Shown: piece by piece, positions 46,239 to 58,537 of the stretch | How the letters are laid out: each line of letters opens with the position of its first letter | How positions within the stretch are numbered: the first letter of the stretch is position 1 | From: Dentipellis sp. KUC8613 | Lineage: Eukaryota; Basidiomycota; Agaricomycetes; Russulales; Hericiaceae | Length of the DNA: 64,000 nucleotides | Assembly: GCA_002286715.1 (NCBI GenBank) | Contig: NSJX01000029.1 | Coordinates: forward strand, 186,001-250,000 | Direction: 5' to 3' | Made by a program: the position numbers and the translations under genes | The notes under the pieces: generated by a model | What the model was told of the DNA's origin: nothing | The model's database searches: none | What the model saw: only the letters and a program-made list of their open reading frames with translations

Positions 46239-47592
46239 CTACTTATCTTCATCAGTAGAGGCATTCTGAGGAACCATCTCTCCCTCCAGCATCCTTTCCT
46301 CGTCCTCCAAACGTCTTCGCTGCTCCTCTGCCAACTGTTTCTCTAGCTTCAGCACTCGGGCTAGCCGTTCTCCAGAATAAGCGTCTTCCGAAGGCCCGAT
46401 CTTCCATCCCATCTTGCGCTTCAAGGATCCAACATAACCTACACGACTGATACTTCGACGGACAATAAACATCTCTCGACGCTTTTTCGGCGACCATCTC
46501 TGCCGGACTGGCGGAGGGTACCCAAGCCCGCGACGAATTTTCGTCGCCTTTATGACTTCCCCACGTCTCTCCCGTCCGCGCTCTCGTGCAAGGTTGCGGA
46601 GGCGCTCCTTGCGGGCCTCTTGGACCTGTGCAATCAAAGCCGGCGGGAAAGGTTTCCTGGCCCGCTCTTCGTCGCGCTTGAAGATCTGGTCGAGAATCCT
46701 GAGCTGCTCCTCTATGGGCTCACGCCACTTGGTAACTTTCTTGCCGCCAAAAAGACGGGGGAATTTCGCTGTTGGATCTGCTGAGGCGAGGCGTTCCTCG
46801 AAAAGTGCTTCGTCCTTGATATAAGCAAAATTCTTGTTGATGTCACGCGATTGCGTGATGCGCCTCCATCGGGAGGCGCGACGTTTGGTGATCATCATGG
46901 AGATCTGGATGGGCTGCGGCGTCATGCGAGGGAGTGGCGGGTTGGAGTTCGAAGGGCGGAAGTACGACCCTTTGAGGATGGGGCGGTTGCGCAGGCGCTG
47001 CTGCCATTTCTACGTAGCAAGCGAATGTGAACTTGGAGTACAGAGATGACGATAGATGTCTGACGCACGGCTTCAGCACGAAGCATGTCCTTGAACTTTT
47101 CCTTGTCACGCCGTTCGGCTATCATAGCGCCGTAGCGCCGTAAGACAGCTTGAAGATGTTCGTCCCCTGCCTGAGCTTGTCTAAAACGCACAAGCCACTG
47201 GATATGCAATGGTTGATGAGCGAATGCAAAAAGAGAGGAATGCTTTACTGACGCGGTTAAAGCGCTCTAACTTCTCTTTCGCTTTCTTGGGGCTTGTGAT
47301 ATGTTGGTGACGACGAAATAGTGCTCCGATTCTCCATTTCACCTAATTTTAAATAATTTCTCACCGTCAATGGAAATCAGAGAGTGCAATACAGACACAC
47401 TTGTTCATTGGGTGAGCTGCGAAGAAGCCCGCGATAGAGTGACCATAGCGTCGGTACACGGTGAGCGGCAAGCTTCCAGAATGGGACGTGCAGACGTGAG
47501 CTTCTCAATCCAGAGAGGTTGTCGCGGAAGCGGTCGAGGCTTTTGAGCGATTGTTCAAAGGACTGTTGCCATCGTGGTGTGGCTCGAAACAT
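46239..47592 (-). CDS. LYR-motif (complex 1 LYR) protein, Cup1-like
   Basis: LYR-family proteins are small mitochondrial adaptors that bind acyl carrier protein and help assemble respiratory complexes, Fe-S proteins or the mitoribosome. Several exons join from MFRATPRWQQSFEQSLKSL to the stop at 46239. The LYR signature is PTLWSLYRGLLRSSP, followed by HHITSP-like KKAKEKLERFNR. The protein continues for about 280 residues beyond the usual LYR length. This includes RFRQAQAGDEHLQAVLRRYG, NPPLPRMTPQPIQISMMI and a very basic central region, and ends in a charged helix. A Cup1-like N-terminal LYR domain is my best guess. The Arg-rich N-terminus suits mitochondrial import, and the basic body suits RNA or ribosome contact; both are inference. 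Confidence 0.7.
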
Positions 47593-48138
47593 GACACGGC
47601 GTGTCCGGGAGCGAGAGAAATTATTGTAATGCGCAGCTACGTGTATATGGCATCTATCAAGAGCCAATTTGTTCATAAGTGTTATTTAATCGCTTGGACA
47701 CGGACAGGATGAAGACATACCTGAAGAACAACGAAAGTCGACTGCCAGGCGACTTCGGGGCAGGAGACAGTAAAATAAGCGCGCGCGAGCGTGACGCGTC
47801 TGAGCCAATGTGGCGGACCGGCATCAACCGGGAGAGTTCGGCAAGTCCCTGGGCGCTTATTCCTCGTTGGCACGCTGTGACCTCTCTTGCAGACAATTCC
47901 GAGTCGATGTTATTCCATAGGTCAAACCACGGAAAGGACTGCCTATAAGAACTCCTATATTCAGTTTGTAGGAACCGCAGAATGATTCCTGGTCTCAGTC
48001 ATTCGATGGGTAGGCAACTTTATGATCAGGGACTGTTTTTCATGATTTCAGTTTGAGCTTTGCAGATTTGTAAAGCGTCGTACAGAATCTCATATCATGC
48101 GTATGTGGATTGTAGTTGTGCTCAACAGACTGAAGCCT
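47593..48138. other. Intergenic between LYR gene and glutathione transferase
   Basis: About 550 bp. No gene recognised. Confidence 0.5.
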
Positions 48139-49000
48139 TTATTGCCCTTTCACGCAGTCACCGCCCTTCTCCGCGACTTCCATGAAAGTCCCTTCATCAA
48201 CAGACGCCCACCTCTCGAGAACCTGATAGAGGCTAGCCCATCGTCCTCCGTCCGCAACCATGACATCCTTCCACTCCTTCGACCCTGTCCCCACCATGGT
48301 CTTAATCCACTGCAATTGCGATAGCATTACGATGTCGGCGAAGGATGGTGTGTCGCCCATCATGAAGACGCACTTGCCCGCGGCTTCCCATTTACTGATC
48401 AAGGTCAGTCCTTCCAACACCTCCTTCCACGCTCGGTCCCGTTCTGGTCCTTCTGGCGTAATCTCTTCCAGCTTCATGCCGAATATTTCCTCTCTAGTTC
48501 GGCGAAAGTACTCTCGGCTTGGCGGGTTTAACAGCGAGATCCCGCTCCCAATGAAAGCCTTCAGTATTGCGAACCCGACCTTCTCTCCTATGACGTCGAT
48601 AAACATCGCTTGGAAAGCCTCAGTCCCATTTGGCATGAGGCGAATGCTGTCCGGGTAAATTTCGTCAAGATATCTTGCAATTTTGAAGGAGTCAGAGACT
48701 ATTGCTCCTGTGTTGGGATTCTCCAAGACCGGAAGCGTGTAAAGAGGCCCGCCGGCAGGTGCTTCTGTCGACGTCAGACCGATACGCTTCCAGAGGCCTG
48801 CGATGTCTGGGTATTCGACCCAGACAGTGCGATACTGAATGCTTTTTGCGTTAAGCGCCAGTCTGCAATGGATACAAATTTCATTCAGGCTATGTCTCAT
48901 TCTAGCCGAATCATACATACCGAGCCTTCCAAGGGTTTGGACTCCATGGCGTACGAGGTGATGACGTCGGGATGTCGTATAAGATGAGCGGCCGAGCCAT
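48139..49000 (-). CDS. Glutathione S-transferase, fungal Ure2p/FuA-like class
   Basis: Conjugates or reduces small electrophiles with glutathione in the cytosol. Two exons (49000-48921 and 48862-48139) join in frame to 267 residues. The thioredoxin-like domain begins MARPLILYDIPTSS and includes SPNPWKARLALNAKSI, VWVEYPDIAGLWK, YTLPVLENPNTGAIVSDSFK and IARYLDEIYP. Ser residues near positions 13-14 (TSSPRTPWS) sit where Ser/Cys-type GSTs have their active residue. The helical C-terminal domain includes FMMGDTPSFADIVMLSQLQW. In white-rot fungi the FuA class binds wood extractives and aromatic breakdown products; subclass placement here is by motif memory. A TATA box lies 42 bp upstream on the minus strand. 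Confidence 0.85.
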
Positions 49001-49749
49001 CTGTACGAGGGCGCTGGCTTTCTCTAGCACTGTGAGTGTCGTTTTATATGTATCCGCAAAGAAGCCTGACTCTCTTTCTCGGAGGTCGCGTACTTATTTG
49101 AGAGGCTAGTTGGTTTGTCATATACAGGGTCGCCCAACTTCACGTGCTGCCCGACCATTTCCTGTTCATTCTCGGGAACTCGTTTACACCAAACACGGCC
49201 CACACCGACAGCGTATAAAAAACAAATAAATCCGTGTTTTATGCACAATAAAACGTTCGGGAAGCATTTACAGCGTTCAAGCAGGAGTTTCTCAAGACAC
49301 ACAGGCTCGGTGGACAGACCCATTTGCACGCGTCACCCCGAAGAATGCGCTTGGCTTTATAAGCAATCGCCGGTAGGTATTGCTAATGACATACATATCT
49401 CTCATGCCCGATGCAGCTGAGCGGTCGACCAAGATACTCTAGGGCATCTCTTTCTCCGCTTCCGCAGCTTTCCCAATCATCCGTCTGGCCTGTGTCAGTG
49501 TAGCAGTGTACAGAACCATGCAGCTACCCAAAGGTCCGGCTACTTGTGGTCTTCTTACATTCGCTCAGGCTCACATTGACTTGGGCTCTATCGTCACGCA
49601 ACTTGGTTCTTTATACCTTCACGCGCCAGAAAGCGCTCAGTGTTTGTTTCCGAAAATCTCATAAAAAGAAGTTACATTGCTGATATACACCCCAATGTCA
49701 GATGCAGGTACAAAAGCCATCACAAGTAACAGAAATATCATGTCTATTG
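49001..49749. other. Intergenic: GST promoter and Sed6 3' flank
   Basis: About 750 bp. Minus-strand TATAAAA at 49042-49048 belongs to the GST gene. No other gene seen. Confidence 0.55.
49042..49048 (-). promoter_or_regulatory. TATA box of the glutathione transferase
   Basis: TATAAAA on the minus strand, 42 bp before the ATG at 49000. Confidence 0.5.
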
Positions 49750-51907
49750 TCAGAGCCCTGCAAGAGTCCTGAGATTGGAGTACACTGGTGAGCCAACACC
49801 AGTGACCTGTGCGAGGCAAAACTGTTAGCTCCGAGTCGGCCCGAGCTTCAAAGGCACTTACGGGATCCCATCCAGCGGTCGCACTGAAACCATTGGTGTT
49901 GCAGCCCGGATTCGTACCTATTCCCGGTCACCACCTTTAGTCCATCTCATTCCTTGCAGACTTCGCGAACACACTCACCCTCAGTGATATCCGTGAACGA
50001 ATCCGCGTTTGCGTAGATCAAGGGGTTCAAGAAACCCAAAGGCGCCTTGCCTGCGCTCGCCAACTCATCGTTCACGAGCGCAACCATGCTGGCGATCAGG
50101 GGCGTCGAGCAGCTCGTGCCGTTTCCTACCAGTACTCCTCCGTTGATGATGATCGGATACTGGGTCGATGCGGCCGAGATATCGGGGAAGGCACGTCCAG
50201 AGGCATTGTACAGTCCGTGGTACTGGGTACCGATGGAAGAGACGTATTTGGAGACTGCGGATGCCTGATACGACGGGATCGCGAACAACGTGGAGAAGCC
50301 GCCGCTGGAGAAGTACGCTGCGGTCTCCTTGGGGGTGAAGGTCGTTCCGCCAACGGAGGTCACGCTATGATAGGCAGGTTTCAATAACCACACGAAGGAA
50401 TAGGTGCGATGGAAACACTCACAAAGGGCATGTAGACGGGAAGGTGGGCACGAACTTGGAACATTCGCTGCTTTGGCCACCCGAAACACCGCCATCTCCG
50501 GAACTGAAGAAAAGAGAAGTGCCCCGTGCGCCAATCTGGGCGTAGGCATTGCACAAGGTGCTTCGATCCACAGTACATCAATGTCTACTCTTTGAGAGCA
50601 AAGGGAAGACGTACTTGGCAATGGAGAACGGAAGTTCTGGTTCGTTGAAGGCATAGCTCGTCGTCAACACATTAGGCGTGTCATCTTCGTTCAGCAGGCT
50701 GGTGATAATGTCCATGAAACCATCGATGCCGTCCGAGTTATCCGCTCCGACGGAGACGAACTCGATGGGTACGCCAGAGGCGACACCAACGGTGTACTGG
50801 ACGTCCAAGTTCTGACAAACCCTCAGTTCGTTGTCACACCTATCAGAAATCCGGCCGCGACTTACAGCTTCATCTCCAGGGTCGTTCTGGTTGTTCTCGC
50901 CGCCGTCAATCAACTCAGTGGTGAACGAGGTATTGCTCGGCAGATCCGGTCGGAAGCTCTTCAAGAACGTCTAGACCGCGTGTACCCTCAGCCATGCTCG
51001 CGATTTCTCGCAAGGACAGAAGACATACCTGAAGATCCGAGCTCGATGCCCACTCGTCGATGAAGCCGGCCACTGCGAGACGGTTCGACGGGTTCTTTGC
51101 GAGTGTCGTCGGGATGCCGTACTGGCTCTGCGCGCAAGCGGGAGTGAACTCGCTCGGGCAGGAAGGCGTTGCGTCAGGCGACGGTGTCCGTTTCTGAGTC
51201 TTCGGCGAGCTCAAGACGAGCGGGCCTCCGATAGGCTTCACAGGGAATCTGCGTATGGCCCATCAACAATAAGATGCCATGTCCGCCCGACATTTATCGA
51301 AAAACGGTACGTACGCAACGGTCGGGTGCACGAACGAGATATGACTCTTCACATCTGCAGGCACCGAGTATGACAGTGTGCGCACTGTCTGCTTCCCTGT
51401 CGACTGGTGGGTGAACGTCGCGTACTGCGTGTCCAAGAGCGCGTTGGCCTGCTTCACGGTGACGTTGAGTCCGAGCCAGTCACCTGCGGGCGTAATAGCG
51501 TCCGCAGTAAGCCCATGGGAGGAGAGCCAGGACTTCACGGCCGAGAGGCCATCAGGTGTGGGGGCTGCCAACGCCTCGACCTATCCAATTCGGAGGTGAG
51601 TATATCTGGTTCCCATTGTCTTGAGAATATGGAGACGCACCTGTTGCTTTGACAGATGCTTCCCGTAGCTGGGATTGCCGGGCGTGCTGACGGCATAGAG
51701 CTGGTCTTCGAGGCTCTTGAAGTCGCTCGGCGTCAGCGCAAGACGCAGGTTGAGCACATGGTCAGCAGGCGCGGGTCCATCCTTGACGTATCCGCTCGGC
51801 GCAGAGTCGCGTCGCTCGTGGACGTGCATCGTCCGTGCCGCGAGGGGAGACGCGAACACGGAGCCCACAGGGAAGAGAACCGCCAACAGAGGGAGGACGT
51901 AGACCAT
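49750..51907 (-). CDS. Sed6: secreted sedolisin (S53) protease, group II
   Basis: Secreted acid serine-carboxyl protease. Nine exons (51907-51641, 51580-51315, 51248-51029, 50970-50866, 50811-50615, 50560-50423, 50364-49979, 49917-49862, 49806-49750) close in frame at 563 residues. The signal peptide is MVYVLPLLAVLFPVGSVFASP. Exon 1 is two codons longer than in the other copies. Catalytic residues are Glu285 and Asp289 (DEANLDVQY), Asp374 (SSGDGG) and Ser482 (NGTSCSTP). Exons 7, 8 and 9 have the same lengths as in Sed5 (386, 56, 57), so these two share the ancestral structure that Sed2 and Sed3 simplified. TATAAAA lies about 65 bp upstream on the minus strand. It shares a 1.2 kb divergent intergenic region with formate dehydrogenase. 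It looks functional. Confidence 0.92.
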
Positions 51908-51970
51908 GGCGCTAGATGCGTGTGGAGAAGGGATCTGCACCACAAAGAATGGTGTAGGTGCTCAGACGCA

Positions 51971-51977
51971 TTTTATA
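51971..51977 (-). promoter_or_regulatory. TATA box of Sed6
   Basis: TATAAAA on the minus strand, about 65 bp before the Sed6 start. Confidence 0.55.
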
Positions 51978-53009
51978 GCTCTTTCTTTGCATGGGGGAGA
52001 CACCACAGCGCGTTTCCATGCGGTGGCGAAGCTTCACGAACTGTGGGTGCATACGTCTCTATGCGTCGAGCTCGCAACTAGACGGCTAACCTCGGGCTTC
52101 ACGAAACTCCACAGCCTGCCACGCGAGTCGCGACGAGACGTGAAAGACAATCTTTGCTGAAGGGCCATATGGATGGTCTCGCGAACCTCGAGGTAGGTGA
52201 GATTGGCCGTTGGCCAGTGCGTGGCAAGGGTTGCGCATTCTCACGTCGGTGGCAATTGCATCTTTTAGTCACGATACTCATGCGCATCCTTTGCATGCTG
52301 CTGGCTCATCCGCGTGGTCGATGGGTTGATGGAGGTCAGCAGTTGTACGGCTGACGCTTACAATCGCCGATGGGCCCGGGTCAGTAGACCTCATTCAACG
52401 CGGTGGATGTTATGACTATCAACCAGCTCAAAGGTCCGGCATTCATCCGTATACCATGCGTACTTACCATGCAAATTGGGCTCTTCAGGTTCATCTGCAC
52501 ATTATTCATAAAGAAGAGAGAAAACAAGACCCAGCTCGGTGACGCGATTAGTTCCTTCAAAAGTCCTCGGACTTCAGATAGGCCCGCGAGTTACACACAC
52601 GGTAGATCGTAAGTGGCATTTGGCGAGGTCCCGTTGCTTCAGGTGTGTCCTTTCTACCTTCTAGTGATCTCGCCGCAACCCAAACATGCTGATTATCAAT
52701 GACAGTCGTTGCGTTTCATCACATTGAGCTTTCTACTCCGGTGCTTCTTGCCCGAGTCCTGCCCGAGTCAACGTAATGTCGGGTCGGAAGTCATCGGAAC
52801 GTCTCACCAGCGCTTCGGTAGAAGCAGGAATGAAGTTCCCAACATATTTTTCGTGCATTTTCGCGAAGTGAAAGCGGATTGGCTCCGACATGCTACGCGT
52901 AGTATGCTGCTCGATGGCGAGCATGGGGAAGTCGTAGGATCTCAATGACCTGCGACTCCGAGTCTCGGTTGGCATGTCCTTTTTCACCCGGTGCACTGAG
53001 TCGTTGGGA

Positions 53010-53016
53010 TATAAAA
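53010..53016 (+). promoter_or_regulatory. TATA box of formate dehydrogenase
   Basis: TATAAAA about 100 bp before the ATG at 53117, consistent with a strongly regulated catabolic gene. Confidence 0.55.
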
Positions 53017-53116
53017 GCCAACCGCGATTGCTGGCGATTCTCAGCTCAACACACTTCTTCTCTTTCAAACGACCCTCATATACAGCCTCATACTCTTTAC
53101 CAACCAATAATACACG

Positions 53117-54755
53117 ATGAAGGCAAGTCGCGACGACGCAGTCACTATAGTACGTTGGCTAATATTGTGCGACAAATTAGGTCCTTGCCATCCTCTACAA
53201 CGGCTTCGAAGCCGCCCAGCAAGAGCCTCGCCTTCTCGGCACAGTCGAGAACGAGCTTGGTCTCCGTCAATACCTCGAATCTCAAGGCCACGAATATATT
53301 GTTCGTAATTTTCATCATCTTTTCCCATTCCGATAATCAAACACCTCGCGATATCAGGTCACTAGCTCCAAGGAGGGCCCCGATAGTGACTTCCAGAAGC
53401 ATATCGGCGACGTAGGTGTCTTTCTTCGTTTTCATGGAAGCTGAAGTTCACGCATAATCGATAGACTGACATCCTTATCACTACGCCCTTCCATCCGGGC
53501 TATCTCACAGCTGACCTCTTTGCAAAGGTCGGTACCTTCTTTTACCATCGAATGCAGCATTTCTGACCTCATTTCCAGGCGAAGAATTTGAAGCTTTGCG
53601 TCACTGCTGGTGTCGGCTCCGACCACATCGATCTCAATGCCGCAGTCGAGCGCAAGATCCAAGTCCTTGAGGTAGGTATCCATGTTTTCGTAGTGAATAT
53701 AAAATCATCAATTTCCGCTATACAGGTATCGGGCTCTAACGTCGTGTCCGTGGCCGAGCAAGTGATGATGTCCATCCTACTACTCGTCCGCAACTTCGTC
53801 CCGGCCCATGAGGTGCGTCGCTTTCCTTCACCCCCCTCCGTGAGCGACCTAAAAATACGATGGACCACAGATGATCGAGCGCGGAGAATGGCAAGTGTCC
53901 GATATTGCCCGCAACGCATTTGACCTCGAGGGCAAGGTCGTCGGAACACTCGGTGCCGGCCGCATCGGCTACCGTGTCCTGCAACGCTTGGTTCCTTTCA
54001 ACTGCAAAGAGCTTCTCTACTTCGACTACAACGCGCTCTCCCCCGGTATGTATCTATGAACGTCTTCTTTTAGCATTTTATTCATCATTTCTCAGAACGT
54101 GAGCAAGCTGTGAATGCCCGTCGGGTGCAAGATATCAAGGTGCGTGCTCTTCATGATCTGACTCACTCGGCTTAGTTGACTGACGACGCGTCCAGGACTT
54201 TGTGTCTCAGTGCGATGTCATCACCGTCAACGCGCCCCTGCACGAGGGTACCAAGGGCCTCATCAACAAGGATCTCCTCTCTCACTTCAAGAACGGAGCC
54301 TGGCTCGTCAACACCGCTCGCGGTGCCATCTGCAACGCGGAAGACGTCGCGGAGGCTGTGAAGAGCGGGCAGTTGCGAGGATATGCTGGGGATGTGTGGA
54401 ACGTGCAACCTGCGCCGAAGGACCACCCGTGGCGATACATGAAGAACCCTCTCGGTGGCGGGAACGGGATGACGCCACATTATTCGGGCACGACGCTGGA
54501 CGCGCAGATACGTTATGCTGAAGGGACGAAGACGATTCTGGAGAACTTCTTCACTGGGCGCGAGCAGGATCCCGGAAATGTGATTGTCGGCATCGGTACG
54601 TGGTCTCCATTCATCCATGCGCTAGTGCCTTGTTCACCCTTTCTTTTGGAACACAGGCAAGTATGAGAGTACCTCTTGTAAGTCCTGTCTCATATTCTAC
54701 TCGACCAACTGTTTCTAATTGACACCGGAAATTTTATCTAGATGGTCAGCGGTGA
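53117..54755 (+). CDS. NAD-dependent formate dehydrogenase, copy 1
   Basis: Oxidises formate to CO2 with NAD+, the last step after oxalate decarboxylation in wood-decay fungi. Exons begin 53117-53122 (Met-Lys), then 53181-53300, 53358-53411, 53465-53527, 53579-53671 and onward to a TGA at 54753. The first intron (53123-53180) starts GCAAGT, a GC-AG intron. The spliced protein is about 360 residues. Motifs: [20 protein letters not shown] near the start, [27 protein letters not shown], the NAD-binding [11 protein letters not shown] near 170, LVNTARGAI and the catalytic His region [11 protein letters not shown]. It ends YESTSYGQR. All conserved regions are intact. A second copy ends at the right edge of the window in opposite orientation. 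Confidence 0.92.
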
Positions 54756-55243
54756 TTATGAACGCACCTCATGAGAGCTAGTATACTAGACTAGGGCAGT
54801 TATCATCGCAATAGCACTTAGCCATGTTACATCGTAGTGAATTGTATAATACTCATGCTAGTAGATATTTTGCTTCCCTTCTTTACAAATATAACGGATG
54901 TTTTGAACTAGTCTAGTCTTCGGAATTTAAGACAGCGAGAATCCAACTTCCTGGCGGTATTGTGAAAACTGGGCTATCTCCATGACATTGCCCCTCCATG
55001 CGGTCGGAACAGATTGAAAGTAGAGCACTATATTTGTGGCCTATAGCTAGTGCAAACGTTCAATTTGTAGTCTCGCACTACGAACTGAAAAAGCTTTCGG
55101 AGTTTGAAATATTCCCTATCCAAGCTACTGCATTACGTGATCAGCTCGAAGCACAGTTGTCCCAGGCGACTTGAAGTCCTCCTTGAAGCCCTTTCTCTCG
55201 CCGGCATCCACCACGACGACGAACATCAGTTCTTACGACAGCC
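54756..55243. other. Intergenic between formate dehydrogenase and PRP6
   Basis: About 490 bp, AT-rich after 54770. No gene seen. Confidence 0.55.
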
Positions 55244-58200
55244 ATGGCGTCGAACAAACCAAATAAGCTGGCATTCTTGTCGATGCCGGCGCCGGCATCT
55301 TACGTCGCCGGCCTTGGTCGCGGGTGAGTGTCTTCACATTGCGCACACTTGTCTATTGCTTAACAAGCTTCATCTTAGTGCTTCCGGCTTCACAACACGG
55401 TCAGATATCGGTCCTGCGCGAGAAGGGCCCTCTGCGGAGGTTATAGCGTGCGTAATTTGACCTGTGTTGAGACTGGGAAGTGCTGATATCCTCGTAGTGA
55501 AGCGCAAGCGCGTCGAGGAGAGGAGGCGGAAGTTGACCCAGAGCAGTTTCAAGACCCGGATAACGAATATGGTCTATTCGCGGGAACTACTTACGAGGCG
55601 GATGACGAGGAGGCAGACAAGATTTATGACCTTGTAGACCAGAATATGGATGCACGTCGGCGAGCGCGAAGGTGTGTGCTTTCTGGTCAGTGTCCCATCC
55701 CTCGACTCGCTCATTCTGTTTTACCCTTCTCTTTTCTCGTTTCTGAATTACAGGGAGGCCCGAGAAGAAGCTGAAATGGCGAAGCACCGCGCCGAGCGGC
55801 CGAAGTTGCAGCAGCAGTTCGCGGACCTGAAGCGCGGATTGTCCGTTGTCACGGATGAAGAATGGGAAAACATACCTGAGGTGGGCAATCTCACGCGGAA
55901 AAAACGTAGAAGGGATGAGAGGTCATTTGTCGTCCCGGATAGTGTTATTGTGGGTGACCGCGCGAAGGGCGAGTACGAGAGTTCGCTGGATGCGCGGCAA
56001 CAAGAGGTGCGTAGAAAGATAACTCTCATGACTGTGACTGTCCTCACGAGTCTTCAAAGAATGGCGGTTTCGAGACGCCTGCAGATACTGGCACGTTGAC
56101 CAACTTTGTGGAAATCGGTCAAGCTCGTGATAAGATTCTGTCGCTGAAGTTGGACCAGGTGAGTATTTCACTTACAGTTGTTTGTCTTTCCCAAGTCGAA
56201 CCACTACTAATTCGGCCCATAGATCTCGGGCACAGCGACCGCATCGGGCTCTGCATCTTCAGTAGATCCTAAGGGCTACCTCACATCGCTGAACAGCGTT
56301 GTCCTGAAGACAGATGCCGAGATTGGCGACATCAAACGTGCACGCATGCTCTTTGACTCGTTAGTGAAGTCAAATCCCAAACACTCCCCGGGCTGGATTG
56401 CGGCAGCAGCTTTGGAGGAGCATGCAGGACGTATGGTCGCAGCACGTAAACTCATCAAGATGGGATGTGAGCAATGCCCAACGAGCGAGGATGTGTGGCT
56501 AGAGGCTGCCCGGTTACATGTAATGTTTTTATGTCAACGTTCTTGCCCGAGAACTAAACTGACTTCTCTTTGTTCCAGAATAACGACGATGCCAAAGTGA
56601 TTCTCGCAAACGCCGTGCAGCACGTGGGGCAGAGTGTCAAGATCTGGCTCGCTGCGGCAGATCTTGAGCACGATAATAAAGCTAAGAGACGTGTTCTTCG
56701 AAAAGGTGCGCCTGCTGTCCATGTTGCCCGACTGCATACTGACATTCGCTTGCTAGCACTCGAACACATTCCGAACTCCGTCCGTCTATGGAAAGAAACT
56801 GTCAATCTCGAAGACTCTATCACCGATGCACGCATCCTCCTCGCCCGCGCCGTCGAAGTCCTCCCCCTCTCCGTCGAGCTCTGGCTCGCCCTCGCGCGTC
56901 TCGAGACCCCAGAGCGCGCGAAAGCGGTCCTCAACAAAGCGCGCAAAGCAGTCCCCACATCCCACGACATCTGGATCGCCGCCGGCCGGCTGCTCGAGCA
57001 GGAAGCATACGCAGAGGGCAAGTCCGACGCGGACCGCGACAAGGAGCTTGCGGTGGTGGATAAGACGATCGAGGCGGGTGTGCGCGAGCTGCGGCGGCAC
57101 CAGGTGCTTCTGACGCGCGAGCAGTGGCTCAAGGAAGCCGAGCGGTGCGAGGAGGAGGGCTCGCCGCGGACGTGCGAGGCGATCGTGAAGGCGACGGTCG
57201 CGATGGAGGTCGAGGAGGAGGACCGGCTCGATACCTGGGTCGGCGATGCGGAGGCGGCGGAGGCGCGGGGACATGTGGGCACTGCGCGCGCGATCCTTGC
57301 CTACGCGCTGCGTGTGTTCCCCGACAAGCGCGATCTGTGGCGCCGTGCGGCGGACCTGGAGAAGGTGCATGGGACGCGGGAGTCGCTGGATGCGATCTTG
57401 GAGCGCGCGGTGCACCATTGTCCGCAGGCGGAGGTGCTGTGGCTGATGTGGGCGAAGGAGAAGTGGTTGAGCGGCGACGTGCCGCGGGCGCGAGAGGTAC
57501 TGGAGAAGGCGTTCGAGGCGAACCCGGAGAGCGAGCAGATTTGGCTCGCGGCGGTCAAACTGGAGGCGGAGAGCGGCGAACGTACGGTTGCGAGGAAGCT
57601 GTTGATCCGCGCGCGCACGGTTGCGGACACGGAGCGTGTAAGTGCCTAACTATTGCGTTCAGTCTTCTCATGCTCATCATCCTTCTATGCAGATCTGGAT
57701 GAAGTCAGCTGTGTTCGAGCGACAACAAGGGGAGAAGGATCAGGCGCTCGAAACCGTCGCTGCGGCGCTCAAGAAGTACCCGAAGTTCGCGAAGCTTTAC
57801 ATGGTGCAAGGTCAGATCCACCAATCGCGCAAAGACTTCGCCGCTGCGCGCGCTTCATATGCTGCGGGTCTCAAGGCTGTCCCCAAGGATATCACGCTGT
57901 GGATCCTCGCCAGCCGCCTCGAAGAGGCCGAAGGCAAGAGCATCCGTGCGCGCGCGATCCTCGACAAGGCGCGGCTCGTGAACCCGAAGGTCGACGTACT
58001 GTGGGCGGAGGCGGTCGCGGTGGAAGAGCGGGCAGGCGGCGCGGCGCAGGCAAAGGCGATGCTCGCGCGCGGGCTGCAGGAGTGCCCCGCGTCCGGCTTG
58101 CTGTGGTCGCAGGCGATCTGGGCCGAGGCGCGGCCGCAGCGCAAGGCGCGCTCCGTGGACGCGCTGAAGAAGGCGCAGGACGACCCGCTTGTGATCTGCA

Positions 58201-58537
58201 CGGTTGCGCGGCTGTTCTGGGCGGAGCGCAAGATCGAGAAGGCGCGGCAGTGGTTCGGCCGCTCGGTTGCTGCGAACCCGGATGTGGGCGATACGTGGGC
58301 GTGGTGGCTGAAGTTTGAACGGCAGCATGGGACGAAGGTACATTCTGTGTTTCTTGCGGTATGTGTCGAACGATGCTAATACATTTAGTGTAGGAACACC
58401 AGGACGATGTTATCAATAAGAGTGTTGCTGCGGAGCCGCTGCACGGGGCAACATGGCAGGCGATTGCGAAGGCGGATGAGAATATGGGAAAGAGTGTGAA
58501 GGAGATCCTGGAGCTCGTGGCTGCTGCTTTGCATTAG
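55244..58537 (+). CDS. PRP6: Pre-mRNA splicing factor PRP6 (fission yeast Prp1)
   Basis: U4/U6.U5 tri-snRNP bridging protein of the spliceosome, nuclear. About nine exons run from [19 protein letters not shown] to a TAG at 58535; the estimated length is about 920-940 residues. The N-terminal PRP1 domain contains [29 protein letters not shown]-like [12 protein letters not shown], and the charged block [11 protein letters not shown]. Then come many HAT repeats, including [52 protein letters not shown] and [15 protein letters not shown], ending [17 protein letters not shown]. The HAT part is very GC-rich, so long shadow frames occur on both strands. Single-copy housekeeping gene with no TATA box visible. 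Confidence 0.93.

Larger units (their letters stand above)
51908..53116. other. Divergent promoter region between Sed6 and formate dehydrogenase
   Basis: About 1.2 kb. TATA boxes at both ends (51971-51977 minus; 53010-53016 plus). Internal open frames lack motifs. Nothing else seen. Confidence 0.6.

Noticed and set aside
56554..58416. Long antisense and alternate-frame open frames across PRP6
   Set aside because: GC-rich third-position bias of the real HAT-repeat exons produces them; no motifs of their own.
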